Origin: Kitasatospora sp. NBC_00240 | GTDB lineage: Bacteria; Actinomycetota; Actinomycetes; Streptomycetales; Streptomycetaceae | Assembly: GCF_026342405.1 (NCBI RefSeq) | Contig: NZ_JAPEMU010000001.1 | Span: 2,542,001-2,606,000, forward strand | Direction: 5' to 3' | Length of the DNA stretch: 64,000 bases | In this document: in pieces, positions 24,630 to 33,158 of the stretch | Layout of the letters: each line of letters starts with the position of its first letter | How positions within the stretch are numbered: the first letter of the stretch is position 1 | Notes under the pieces: model-generated | Database searches by the model: none | Seen by the model: the letters and a program-made list of their open reading frames with translations, nothing else | What the model was told of the DNA's origin: nothing | Position numbers and translations under genes: made by a program

Positions 24630-26273
24630 CGCCACGACACCCGCGGTTCTGTACTTAGAGACACTGTCGTCGAAGAGCCGCAGCACGACCCGCAGCCCCG
24701 GCCGGACGGCTCGGGCCTCCAGGGCGGCCTCCAGGTTGGCCGCGTCGTCGTTGGTGACGGCGACCACGGCCCGGGCGCGGTGGATCCGGGCCTGGCGCAG
24801 CTGGGTCTCCAGGGTGGCGTCCCCGACCACCACCGGGATCCCCAGGGTGCGGACCGCCGCGACGCCCCGGGCCTGCGGGTCCCGTTCGACGCAGACCACC
24901 GGGACGCCCAGTTCGTGCACCAGGGCCGCCACCCGGGTGCCCACGTTGCCGAGGCCCACCACCACGACATGCTCACGGGTGCCCGCGCCGGGGTTGCGGG
25001 CCGGACCGCGGCGGCCGGAGGCCAGCACCTCCACCATGATCGCGGTGGCCACCGGGGCGAAGGTGATACCGCAGAAGGTGATGACGACCTGCGCGACCCG
25101 CTGCCAGGTCCCGCCGGTTCCGCCGGCGCCGCCGCCGGGCTGGTCCGGCTGGGCGGCGCCGGCGAGGTCCAGCAGGGCCAGGTAGAGCGTCCAGCCGAAG
25201 TCGCGGTTGAGGTACCAGATCACCGCGAAGGAGAACAGGACGGCGGCCAGTGCGGTGAGCAGGACGAGCCGCAACCGGGCGCTGGTGACGTAGCGCAGGG
25301 TGTCGAGCAGCCGCCAGCGCAGCCGCCGGAACCACGGGATCCGGACGGACGGCTCGCTCGGCAGGCTCTGCAGGGCCGCCACCCCGTCCGCCGGGTCCAC
25401 GACGGGGTCGGGTTCTGGGTCGGGCTCGGGCACGGGTTCGGGTACGGCCTCGGGCTCGGGCACGGGTACGGCCTCGGGCTCGGGCTCGGGTTCGAGTACG
25501 TCCTCGGGGTCGGGTACGGGCGCCGGTTCCGGTTCGGCGGCGGGCCCGGGCTCGACGCCGGGCACCGGGTCGGCGGCCGGCCGCGGGACTCCGCCCGGGC
25601 CGCCCGGGGAACGGACCGGGCCGTCGTCGCCGAACCGCCGGGCGAGTTCGACGAACTCGGCGGACCGGCCGCCGAGGTCGGGCAGCAGGCGCAGCCGGCC
25701 GAGGTCCTGCCGGTCGATCCGGTCGGCGACCACGCAGACCTGGCCGGAGTCGATGTCCTCGTCGTACGCGACGTACAGGAAGCGGTCGCCGACCCGGACG
25801 GAGTTGGGGCGGGCGAGCGCGGCGTTGGCGAAGGCGGGGGCCGCGGTGGCGGAGCCGGAGAGCGCGGTGCCGTTGTGCAGCAGGCGCTCGATGTTGTCGC
25901 CGAGGCGCTGGTTGAACATCCGCAGCACGATCCGGATGCCGGGGTTGTGGCCCTGGGCGCTGAGCGCCGCGTGGATGTGGTCCTGGTCGGTGCCGTCGAC
26001 CAGGGCGATGCCGCGGGCGGTGTCCACCCGGGCGGCCCGCAGGGCCTCGTCGGTGAGGCTGGTGTACTCCACGACGGCCGCGACGCCGGGGATCTGCTCG
26101 ATCCGCGGGGCGTGGTCCCGGGTACGGTCGGGGACGAGGGCGACGACGGGGACGTCGTAGTGCTCGACGAGTTCCAGGACCAGCCGGTGGGCCAACGCGT
26201 TGCCGCCGCAGACGATGTAGTGCTGCTGCAGCTGCTGCTCGACCGAGGGGCTCCCCCACCCTTCATGAGTCAT
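24504..26273 (-). pseudogene. two-domain NAD-binding (TrkA-N/RCK) membrane protein, 3' end replaced by prophage
   Basis: ATG 26273 begins a protein with an N-terminal TrkA-N domain (HYIVCGGNALAHRLVLELV), a Pro/Glu-rich linker (PEPEPEAVPVPEPEA), two membrane segments (LVLLTALAAVLFSFAVIWYL and VVITFCGITFAPVATAIMV) and a second TrkA-N domain (HVVVVGLGNVGTRVAALVHE). Such proteins gate or regulate cation channels by NAD(H) binding. The second domain stops at LRLFDD; the frame then runs through about 160 bp of unrelated sequence to a stop at 24504. The rest of the gene should lie beyond the prophage's left end. Whether the fused 589-residue form works is unknown. Confidence 0.75.
24640..24680. other. 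inferred right attachment junction (attR) of the prophage
   Basis: Read on the minus strand, the host NAD-binding protein is normal up to VVLRLFDD (24666-24674 encode FDD). It then changes to SVSKYRTAG with lower GC and no family resemblance. The junction is therefore near 24,665. The matching left junction is outside the window, so the core sequence cannot be defined. Confidence 0.55.
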
Positions 26274-26377
26274 ATCGTCAGATCCTACTGATGCGAAGGG
26301 TGTTCCGGGTGACGGCCGGATGACCAAGGGGCGATCTCCCCGGCCCGGACCGGCCCCCGACCCGGCCCTCACCGACC

Positions 26378-26422
<45 letters not shown>

Positions 26423-26523
26423 GGGCCGGAAGGGTCGTGTCCGATTTCCGCCGGACATTCCCCGCCGAACCCCCCAGAGTGGTGGTGACGGACACCGAGG
26501 ACGCACGAACAGGACGACGGCCG

Positions 26524-27033
26524 ATGACTGTCCACACGACGATCGACAGCCCGCTGGGCCCACTGCTGCTGATGGGCGAGGAGTCCCCGACCGCGGTCGG
26601 CGGCACCGCGCTCGCGGCCGCCTGCGTACCCGGGACCAGGCGTGCCGTGACCGTCCGCCCCGGCTGGCGGCACGACCCGGCGGCCTTCGAGGTGATCGCC
26701 GACCGCTTCGCCCGGTACTTCGACGGCAGCCTGACCCGGTTCGACCTGGAGTGCACGGTCACCGGCACCGACTTCCAGCGCCGGGTCTGGGCGGCCCTGG
26801 ACGCCATCCCGTACGGGAGCACCACCACGTACGGCCGGCTGGCGGCCGAGCTGGGCCTGCCCAACTCGGCGCGGGCCGTGGGGGCGGCCAACGGCGCCAA
26901 CCCGCTGATGATCGTCCGCCCGTGCCACCGGGTGCTCGGCGCGGACGGCTCGCTGACCGGCTACGCGGGCGGGACGGAGCGCAAGCGGCAGCTGCTGCTC
27001 CTGGAGGGCGCGGCCGCCGCCCTGGCCGGCTGA
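26524..27033 (+). CDS. ogt: methylated-DNA-protein-cysteine methyltransferase
   Basis: A 169-residue protein from ATG 26524 (AGGAC upstream). It carries the C-terminal alkyltransferase domain: TDFQRRVWAALDAIPYGSTTTYG, the helix-turn-helix ARAVGAANGANP, and the active site IVRPCHRVLG with the acceptor Cys, then GYAGGTERKRQLLLLEG. The enzyme moves the alkyl group from O6-alkylguanine to its own cysteine and is used once. The N-terminal part is the usual partner domain of Ogt proteins. The AlkB-like gene follows 84 bp later, forming a DNA alkylation repair pair. Confidence 0.93.
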   Translation: MTVHTTIDSPLGPLLLMGEESPTAVGGTALAAACVPGTRRAVTVRPGWRHDPAAFEVIADRFARYFDGSLTRFDLECTVTGTDFQRRVWAALDAIPYGSTTTYGRLAAELGLPNSARAVGAANGANPLMIVRPCHRVLGADGSLTGYAGGTERKRQLLLLEGAAAALAG

Positions 27034-27050
27034 CCGGAATCCGTAGCATC

Positions 27051-27090
27051 CTCGTACCAGGACCCGGCAACTCGTACCGGACCCCGGCAA
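27051..27090 (+). repeat. two adjacent 20-bp imperfect direct repeats upstream of the alkB-like gene
   Basis: CTCGTACCAGGACCCGGCAA (27051-27070) is followed at once by CTCGTACCGGACCCCGGCAA (27071-27090). They lie 28 bp before the GTG of the AlkB-like gene and could be a regulator site or a duplication. Confidence 0.7.
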
Positions 27091-27117
27091 GGAACCAGGA
27101 ACGGCAGGACAGCGGCT

Positions 27118-27837
27118 GTGGACGCGCTCTTCCCCTTCCCCGACGCCCGCCCCGAGGCACGTCGGGGCACGGGCGCCGGCGGAGACCGTGCACCCGGCGC
27201 CCGGACGGAGATCGCGCCGGGTGCGGTCCACGTCCCCGGCTGGCTGGACCTCGACCGGCAGCGGGAGCTGGTCGCCGCCTGCCGGGGCTGGGCCGTCGGA
27301 CCGGTGCCGATCCGGCACACCCGGCTGCCGCGCGGCGGCGTGATGTCGGTGCAGACCGTCTGCATCGGCTGGCACTGGCAGCCGTACCGGTACACCCGGG
27401 TCGCGGAGGACGTGAACGGCCGGCCGGTGGCGCCCTTCCCCGACTGGCTGGTCGACCTGGGCCGCCGCGCCCTCGTCGAGGCCTACCAGGACCCGGCGGC
27501 CGGCGAGGAGTACACGCCCGACACCGCGTTGATCAACTTCTACCAGGGCGAGGCGAAGCTCGGGATGCACCAGGACAAGGACGAGAAGTCCGGCGCCCCG
27601 GTGGTCTCGCTGAGCATCGGCGACACCTGCGTCTTCCGGTTCGGCAACACCGAGACCCGCACCAGGCCCTGGACGGACGTCGAGCTGGCCTCCGGCGACC
27701 TGTTCGTCTTCGGCGGCCCGTCCCGCTTCGCGTACCACGGCGTGCCGAAGGTCCGCCCGGACACCTGCGACCCGGCCTGCGGCCTGGCCGGAGGCCGGCT
27801 GAACATCACCATGCGGGTCACCGGACTCAGCGGCTGA
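27118..27837 (+). CDS. alkB: AlkB-like 2-oxoglutarate/Fe(II) DNA repair dioxygenase
   Basis: A 239-residue protein from GTG 27118. The Fe(II) facial triad is visible in LGMHQDKDE (H and D) and FAYHGVPK (H), and the 2-oxoglutarate-binding Arg pattern is RLNITMRVTG at the end. GDTCVFRFGN lies between them as in AlkB proteins. The enzyme oxidatively removes alkyl groups such as 1-methyladenine. It pairs with the ogt-like gene just upstream, so the two likely respond to alkylation damage together. The length is normal for bacterial AlkB. Confidence 0.93.
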   Translation: MDALFPFPDARPEARRGTGAGGDRAPGARTEIAPGAVHVPGWLDLDRQRELVAACRGWAVGPVPIRHTRLPRGGVMSVQTVCIGWHWQPYRYTRVAEDVNGRPVAPFPDWLVDLGRRALVEAYQDPAAGEEYTPDTALINFYQGEAKLGMHQDKDEKSGAPVVSLSIGDTCVFRFGNTETRTRPWTDVELASGDLFVFGGPSRFAYHGVPKVRPDTCDPACGLAGGRLNITMRVTGLSG

Positions 27838-27852
27838 CCCCCGTACCCGCCG

Positions 27853-27881
27853 CCGGTCCGGCCGCGGTCCGGCCGCACCGG
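27853..27881. terminator. bidirectional terminator between convergent genes
   Basis: Arms CCGGT-C-CGGCCG and CGGCCG-C-ACCGG with a 5-bp loop fit exactly into the 45-bp gap between the AlkB-like and DUF6461 stops. Confidence 0.55.
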
Positions 27882-27882
27882 T

Positions 27883-28497
27883 TCAGCGGCCCGGCCTCGG
27901 GGCGGTACCGGCCACGAACTCGGCGCCCGCCAGGATCTCCGCGGTCAGCCGGACGCCGGTGAGGCGCTCGGCCAGCGCGAAGGCGGCCTCCGTGTGCAGC
28001 GTGTGGTCGTGGTCGTCGCCCTCGGTGAGGTCGAAACCCACCTCCCGCATGACCTCCGCCGCGGCCGGTGCCTCGCTGCCGTCCCGCTGGGCCGGGAAGA
28101 GCGGCTCGAAGTGCAGGAGGTTGTGGCCGTCCCGCTGCCAGTGGAAGTGGTCGACCGCGTTGACGTTGCGGAAGTGCGAGACCAGCCGGGTGCCCTCGGA
28201 GAGCGCGGCGAGCAGCGGGGCGGCGACGCCCAGGTAGCCGTTGGGCTCGATCGCCAGCGCCCACCGACCGAGCGAGGTGGCGGCGATGAACAGCCGCTCG
28301 CCGTCGTACTCGTCCCACGTGTCGTAGGCGGCCTCGACCAGCTCGGACGCCCCGGTGTGGCGCTCCTCGGGCTCGGCCCCCGCCCGGCGCAGCAGCTCCT
28401 CGGCGGACACGCCCTCCACCAGGGTCAGGCAGTACGCCTCGCGCAGAGCGGGGAAGGCCTCGGAGAACCAGCGGTAGTCGGTGGCGTGTGCGGTCAT
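27883..28497 (-). CDS. DUF6461 family protein
   Basis: A 204-residue acidic protein with the DUF6461 pattern: FPALREAYCLTLVEGVSAEELLRR at the start, FIAATSLGRWALAIEPNGYLG in the middle, and VSHFRNVNAVDHFHWQRDGHNLLHFEP. The family is common in Streptomyces and has no known function. It lies downstream of the CoA-transferase on the same strand, 97 bp away, and may be on the same transcript. Confidence 0.85.
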   Translation of the reverse strand: MTAHATDYRWFSEAFPALREAYCLTLVEGVSAEELLRRAGAEPEERHTGASELVEAAYDTWDEYDGERLFIAATSLGRWALAIEPNGYLGVAAPLLAALSEGTRLVSHFRNVNAVDHFHWQRDGHNLLHFEPLFPAQRDGSEAPAAAEVMREVGFDLTEGDDHDHTLHTEAAFALAERLTGVRLTAEILAGAEFVAGTAPRPGR

Positions 28498-28594
28498 GGG
28501 CCCACCCTCTCAGGCACCTGTGACACCGTCAGGCCCGGCCCCGTCCGGTGCCCCGGATCCTGCCCGTGCCCGTGTCCGTGTCCCGACGCCGGGC

Positions 28595-29989
28595 TCAGCT
28601 CCAGACCGGCGCGTCGGTGCCCCACCGCCCCGGCGGGCGGGACCAGTCGGCGGGCGCGCCCTCGTACCCGACCGGGGACAGCGCGTACCGCAGCCGGCCG
28701 ACCGGGGAGTCCCGCTCGGCCAGCCGGTCGGCGGGGTCGCCGACGCCGGCCGCACGGGCGGCGGAGGTGTCCTCGGCCGCTTCGGCGGCGGGGTGGACGC
28801 CGTGCAGCAGCCAGTCCGCCGTGGCCGCCAGCGAGAGGTTCAGCCGGTGGCCGCCGCCGGTGCCGGCCCGCTCGGTCAGCGCCCGCAGGACGGCCGCGGC
28901 CAGCAGGTAGCCGGTACCGTGGTCCAGCGCCTGGGCGGGCAGCACGCCGGGGCGGCCGTCTGGGCCCGCCTCGAGGGCCGCGACACCGACACCGGCCTGC
29001 ACCAGGCTGTCGAAGCCACGCCGGCCCGCCCACGGACCGCTCGGGCCCCAGGCGTCGAGCTGGCCGACGACCAGGCCGGGGCGGCGCTCCAGCAGGGCCT
29101 CCGGGGCCAGGCCGAGCCGGTCCAGCGCGCCGGGGCGGTAGCCGGTGACGACGACGTCGGCCGCGGCGAGCAGGTCCTCGAAGACCGCCCGGTCGGCGGC
29201 GGAGGCCAGGTCGAGACGGGTGGATCGCTTGCCGAAGCCGGTGTCGGCGTGGGCGTCCGGGGACTCGGGGAGCCGAGGCGGGTCGATCCGCAGCACGTCC
29301 GCGCCGAGCAGGGCCAGGGTGCGGGTGGCGACCGGGCCCGCGATCACCCGGGTGAGGTCCAGCACCCGGACGCCCTCGCAGGGCAGCGCCGCGGCCGGCA
29401 GCGGCCGGGGCTCGGCCTCCCCCAGCCGGGCCCTGCGGACCGGCGGGAGCCCGGTCGGACCGGCCGGCGGCGCGACGGCGACGGCCAACCCGCCTGCGGC
29501 GTACGCGCGTTCCTGGATCTGCTCGCCGGGCAGCTCCCGCAGGGTCGCCGCCAGCCGCCGGACGGCCTGCTCGTCCTCGCCGTCCGGAAGGCCCAGGGCT
29601 GCGAGCAGCCTGACCCGGTGGTGCGGGTAGTTGGCGTGGGTGCGCACCCAGCCGTCGGCGCTCTCCCAGAAGCCGGACAGCGGCGCGAAGGTGCCGGCCG
29701 GCCGCCCGTCGATCCGCAGGTGGCGTTCGCTGACGAAGGCGGTGGCGACCGCGCCCTCGTCGATCCGGACGCCGGGCACGGCCCGCCCGCCCCGGGCGGC
29801 GACCAGCTCGGCGGCGGCCAGCGAGCACACCGCCACGGTGGCCCGGGCCAGCTCCCGGACCGGCAGCCGGGCGTCCGGCAGGCCGGGCGGGCCGTGGAAG
29901 GAGACCCGCTCCAGCAGCGCGTCGGCGCCGCCGAGTGCGGTCCAGGCGTGGGCGGTGGCGGCGTCAGGTCCGGTTGTCATACCGCGCAT
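28595..29989 (-). CDS. CaiB/BaiF family CoA transferase
   Basis: A 464-residue protein (ATG 29989; ATG 29980 is an equally possible start). It has the family III CoA-transferase elements: VRVLDLTRVIAGPVATRTLALLGADVLRID, FGKRSTRLDL, and ADVVVTGYRPGALDRLGL followed by VVGQLDAWGPSGPWAGRRGFDSLVQA. These enzymes pass CoA between carboxylic acids through an aspartyl-CoA intermediate. The N-terminal 200 residues form a second, weaker copy of the fold, as in fused forms of the family. It is 67 bp downstream of a P450 gene, consistent with oxidation followed by CoA activation of a lipid-like acid. Confidence 0.85.
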   Translation of the reverse strand: MRGMTTGPDAATAHAWTALGGADALLERVSFHGPPGLPDARLPVRELARATVAVCSLAAAELVAARGGRAVPGVRIDEGAVATAFVSERHLRIDGRPAGTFAPLSGFWESADGWVRTHANYPHHRVRLLAALGLPDGEDEQAVRRLAATLRELPGEQIQERAYAAGGLAVAVAPPAGPTGLPPVRRARLGEAEPRPLPAAALPCEGVRVLDLTRVIAGPVATRTLALLGADVLRIDPPRLPESPDAHADTGFGKRSTRLDLASAADRAVFEDLLAAADVVVTGYRPGALDRLGLAPEALLERRPGLVVGQLDAWGPSGPWAGRRGFDSLVQAGVGVAALEAGPDGRPGVLPAQALDHGTGYLLAAAVLRALTERAGTGGGHRLNLSLAATADWLLHGVHPAAEAAEDTSAARAAGVGDPADRLAERDSPVGRLRYALSPVGYEGAPADWSRPPGRWGTDAPVWS

Positions 29990-30056
29990 TGTGCTGCACG
30001 GACGCCCGCTGGCGGCGCTGGCCCCGGGCCGCGGCCGGGCGGCCGGGTCCGCCGGC

Positions 30057-31346
30057 TCAGGCGGTGGGTGCCGTGAAGGTGAAGGGCAGCGACTTCACCC
30101 GGTTGTCGAAGTTGGACGGGATCAGCTCCGGCGCGCCGGTCGCCCGCAGGTCGGGCAGCCGGGTGAACAGCTCGCGCAGCAGCACCTTCATCTCCTGCCG
30201 GGCCAGGTGGGCGCCGAGGCAGTAGTGCGGGCCGCCGCCGCCGAAGCCGAGGTGCGGGTTGGGCGAGCGGGTGATGTCGAAGACGTCCGGGTCGGTGAAG
30301 ACGGCCTCGTCCCGGTTGGCCGAGCCGAAGAAGAGCACCACCTTGTCGCCCTTGGCCAGGGGGGTGCCGTCGAGCTCGTGGTCGGTGGCGAGGGTGCGGC
30401 GGAACTGGATGATCGGCGTGGCGTGCCGGATGATCTCGTCGACCGTGCCGCCGAGGTGGCGGTCGAGGTCGGAGAGCAGCAGGTCGCGCTGTCCGGGGTG
30501 CTCGGTGAGCAGGCTGAGCCCGTGGGTGAGGGCGTTGCGGGTGGTCTCGACGCCGGCCACCAGCAGCAGGGAGAAGAAGGCGCCGAGTTCGCGGCCGGTG
30601 AGGTGGCGGCCGTCGACGTCGGCGGTGACCAGGGCGGAGATCAGGTCGTCGGTGGGGTTGCGGCGGCGCTCCCGGCCGAGGTCGGCGACCATGCCCTGCA
30701 TCCGGGCCAGGGCGCGCAGTCCGCGTCCGGGGATCCGGATCCGGCTGCGCAGCGGGCGGTCGACGCCGGTGTGCTCGGAGGCGTGGTTGACCTGGTCGAG
30801 GATGCCGCGCCGGGGCTCCTCGGGGATGCCCATCATGTTGCAGATGACCTGGAACGGGAGTTCGGCGGCGACGGAGGTGACGAAGTCCGCCGGGCGCCGC
30901 TCGATCACCTGGTCGACCAGCCGGGCCGCGACCCGGCGGATGTCGTCCTCGGCGCGGGCGAGCAGGCGCGGGGTGAAGGCCCGGGAGATGATCCGGCGCA
31001 GCTGGGCGTGCCGGGGGTCGTCCAGGTTGACCATCGAGTCGCCGAACAGGGTGCGGACCCAGCGGGCGGGTTCGGGCGTGGTGACGCCGGGGCCGCTGAT
31101 GAAGACGCCGGCGTTCCGGCTGGCCTCGACCACGTCGGCGTGCCGGACCAGGGCGTGGAAGCCCTTGGCGGGGTGCTTGCCGGTGGCGGGCCGTTCGGTG
31201 AAGAAGACCGGGCCGGGGAGCCGGCGGAGTTCGGCGAACGCGCTCGCCCGGGCGGTGGGCGGGAGTTTCCAGAACCGCGGGTCGGCGAGGTCGATGTCGG
31301 TCCGGACGGATCCCGCTCCGGTGGAAGTCCCCGCGACTGCGCTCAT
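30057..31346 (-). CDS. cytochrome P450, similar to steroid/alkyl-chain hydroxylases
   Basis: A 429-residue protein. ATG 31346 is chosen because GGGAGAGG precedes it. P450 motifs are complete: I-helix LLLVAGVETTRNALTHG, ExxR in DEIIRHATP, and heme-binding GFGGGGPHYCLGAHLARQEM with Cys376. The N-terminal ADPRFWKLPPTARASAFAELR and FVTSVAAELPFQVICNMMGIP match the CYP124/125/142 group, which oxidise sterol side chains or branched lipids. The next gene, a CoA-transferase, would suit activation of the acid product. A 7+4+7 palindrome lies 49 bp before the start. Confidence 0.92.
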   Translation of the reverse strand: MSAVAGTSTGAGSVRTDIDLADPRFWKLPPTARASAFAELRRLPGPVFFTERPATGKHPAKGFHALVRHADVVEASRNAGVFISGPGVTTPEPARWVRTLFGDSMVNLDDPRHAQLRRIISRAFTPRLLARAEDDIRRVAARLVDQVIERRPADFVTSVAAELPFQVICNMMGIPEEPRRGILDQVNHASEHTGVDRPLRSRIRIPGRGLRALARMQGMVADLGRERRRNPTDDLISALVTADVDGRHLTGRELGAFFSLLLVAGVETTRNALTHGLSLLTEHPGQRDLLLSDLDRHLGGTVDEIIRHATPIIQFRRTLATDHELDGTPLAKGDKVVLFFGSANRDEAVFTDPDVFDITRSPNPHLGFGGGGPHYCLGAHLARQEMKVLLRELFTRLPDLRATGAPELIPSNFDNRVKSLPFTFTAPTA

Positions 31347-31394
31347 GGTGCCTCTCCCTGTGCCTGTCGGTGCCCACATTTAGCGGGCACCGAC

Positions 31395-31412
31395 TGGTTT
31401 GGTGTCAAACCA
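31395..31412. promoter_or_regulatory. palindromic operator candidate upstream of the P450 gene
   Basis: TGGTTTG-GTGT-CAAACCA, perfect 7-bp arms, located 49-66 bp before the P450 start in the 143-bp gap before the GNAT-AAA gene. Confidence 0.6.
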
Positions 31413-31489
31413 TGCTTATTTCCCTACGATATGACTGATTGTCCCGCCCTACCGGTGCGGAAGCCCGGGACGTTCCGGAGGCCGCGATC

Positions 31490-32758
31490 TCAGACCCGCG
31501 CGTGCGAGGTGATGTCCGCGCCGAACTCCTCGATCATCGCCGGGGTGACGGTCGGCCTGGCCTGCTCGATCGCACCGAGGTAGTCCCGGGTGCTCGCCCC
31601 CTCGGTGCCGTCGGGCGCGGTGAGGTCCCGCTCGAAGGCGCTCTGCGCGGCGACCCGGGCGGCGTGCTCGATGTCCGCCGGGGTGAACAGGTCGCTCGCG
31701 CCGACCAGCACGTCCAGGTCCACGTCCGCGCGGCCGGCCGCGTAGCGGGACCAGATCGCCGCCCGGGCCGCCGCGTCCGGGGTGCCGATCGGGATCAGGT
31801 AGTCGAAGCGCCCCGGGCGCAGGAAGGCCGGGTCCAGCGAGCGCACCGAGTTGGTGGCGCACACCAGTAGCCGCTCCTCACCCTCCCGGAAGCCCGGGAT
31901 CAGCTTGAGCAGCTCGTTGGTCACCCCGTGCATGCCGCCCTGCACGCCCTCGGTGCGGACCGGCGCGATCTCCTCCACCTCGTCGATGAACACCAGGGCC
32001 CGCTCCAGCTGCCCGATCCGGGCGAAGGCGTCCCGCAACGCGGCCGCCAGGTTGCCCTCGTCCGCCAGCCTGGACGGCAGCAGCTCCACGAACGGCCAGC
32101 CCAGCCGGGACGCGATCGCCCGGGCGAAGGTGGTCTTGCCCGTCCCCGGCGGCCCGAACAAGGCGATGGCCCGCGGCGCCCGTACCCCGTGCCGGGCGGC
32201 CCGCTCCGGCTCGGCGAGCGGCAGCACCACCCGCCGCTCGATCAGGTTCTTCTCCGCCTCCATCCCCGCGACCCGCTCCCACAGGTCGCCGGGCAGCAGC
32301 CGGCCGCCCAGCTCCTCCAGCAGGCCGGTCGCCGGGCCGACGGCCGGCTCGGTCCGCTCGAAGTACGCGGCCGCCGGACGCCGGGTGTACCCCGCGTTGT
32401 GCAGGCCCTCACCGAGCAGCTCCTCCTCCGGCAGCACGTACGCGATCCGCCGCACCCGGCCCGCGAGCAGACGCCGCTCCAGCTCGCGCAGCAGCGAACT
32501 GGCCAGGCCGCGGCCGCGCCAGGCCGGCGCGATCGCGATCCGCATCACCCAGGCCCGCTCCCCCGCCACACAGGCCAGCGCCGCCCCGATCGGCGTGCCC
32601 TGGTGCACCGCGACCACCGCGGGCTGGCGGGAGGTCAGCGCCCCGATGCACTCCGCCAGCGAGAACACGGACTCCTGGCCCAGTTCCGCCGTGGTGTCGA
32701 TCAGATGGACGACCGCCGCAAGATCGTCCTCGCGGTAGTCGTGGATCAGCCAGTTCAC
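31490..32758 (-). CDS. GNAT acetyltransferase fused to AAA+ ATPase
   Basis: A 422-residue fusion. Residues 1-140 are a GNAT domain with the acetyl-CoA loop WRGRGLASSLLRELERRL after strand MRIAIAP. Residues about 165-420 are a classic AAA module: WERVAGMEAEKNLIERRV, Walker A FGPPGTGKTTFARAIA, Walker B ALVFIDEVEEIAP, sensor LLVCATNSVRSLD and arginine-containing AFLRPGRFDYLIPIG, as in FtsH/Cdc48-type ATPases. Acetyl-CoA transfer and ATP-driven remodelling in one protein suggest a client-modifying machine; the client is unknown. No protease or other partner is adjacent. Confidence 0.85.
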   Translation of the reverse strand: MNWLIHDYREDDLAAVVHLIDTTAELGQESVFSLAECIGALTSRQPAVVAVHQGTPIGAALACVAGERAWVMRIAIAPAWRGRGLASSLLRELERRLLAGRVRRIAYVLPEEELLGEGLHNAGYTRRPAAAYFERTEPAVGPATGLLEELGGRLLPGDLWERVAGMEAEKNLIERRVVLPLAEPERAARHGVRAPRAIALFGPPGTGKTTFARAIASRLGWPFVELLPSRLADEGNLAAALRDAFARIGQLERALVFIDEVEEIAPVRTEGVQGGMHGVTNELLKLIPGFREGEERLLVCATNSVRSLDPAFLRPGRFDYLIPIGTPDAAARAAIWSRYAAGRADVDLDVLVGASDLFTPADIEHAARVAAQSAFERDLTAPDGTEGASTRDYLGAIEQARPTVTPAMIEEFGADITSHARV

Positions 32759-33158
32759 CGGTGCCGCCTCTCGTCGCCGTGGTCACCGAACGCTAGGGCG
32801 ACGGCCGCCGCCGGGCCCGCGCCGGAACGGACAAGGACGCCACCGGGATTCGGACGATCCGCACCTACCCGGACGGCGGCCGGAGCCCCGTCCTCGCGCG
32901 GCCGGGCCGGCGGCGTCCCTCCGGAAGCGGCCGCTCCGGCCCCGCTCCGGCCGGGGCGGGAGCCACCGCGGCAGGCCCGCACCGGGCGGCGCGAACCGCC
33001 ACCGCGTCGCGATCAGCTCGGCGCGGCTTTGGCAAGGGGCGTCCACGAATCGTCCGGTAGTGAGCGGTCGCCGTCGAATTGTTTGACGATTCATCAGCCC
33101 CGGCGGCGAGACTACGAGTTGCGTCCCGTCTTGCCCGTACCGAGCCAGGAGTAGCACC
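32759..33158. other. 400-bp divergent intergenic region
   Basis: No gene is seen. It separates the divergent GNAT-AAA and glycosyltransferase starts and must contain both promoters. The part near 33070-33100 is less GC-rich, and TTGACG at 33083-33088 could be a -35 element, but no good -10 follows at proper spacing. Confidence 0.5.

Noticed and set aside
1..24665. Integrase, terminase and portal genes of the prophage
   Set aside because: None is present in the window; only the right part of the prophage is covered, so they are presumed to lie upstream.
33083..33115. Promoter for the glycosyltransferase gene at TTGACG
   Set aside because: The -35-like hexamer is good, but no acceptable -10 exists at 16-18 bp.
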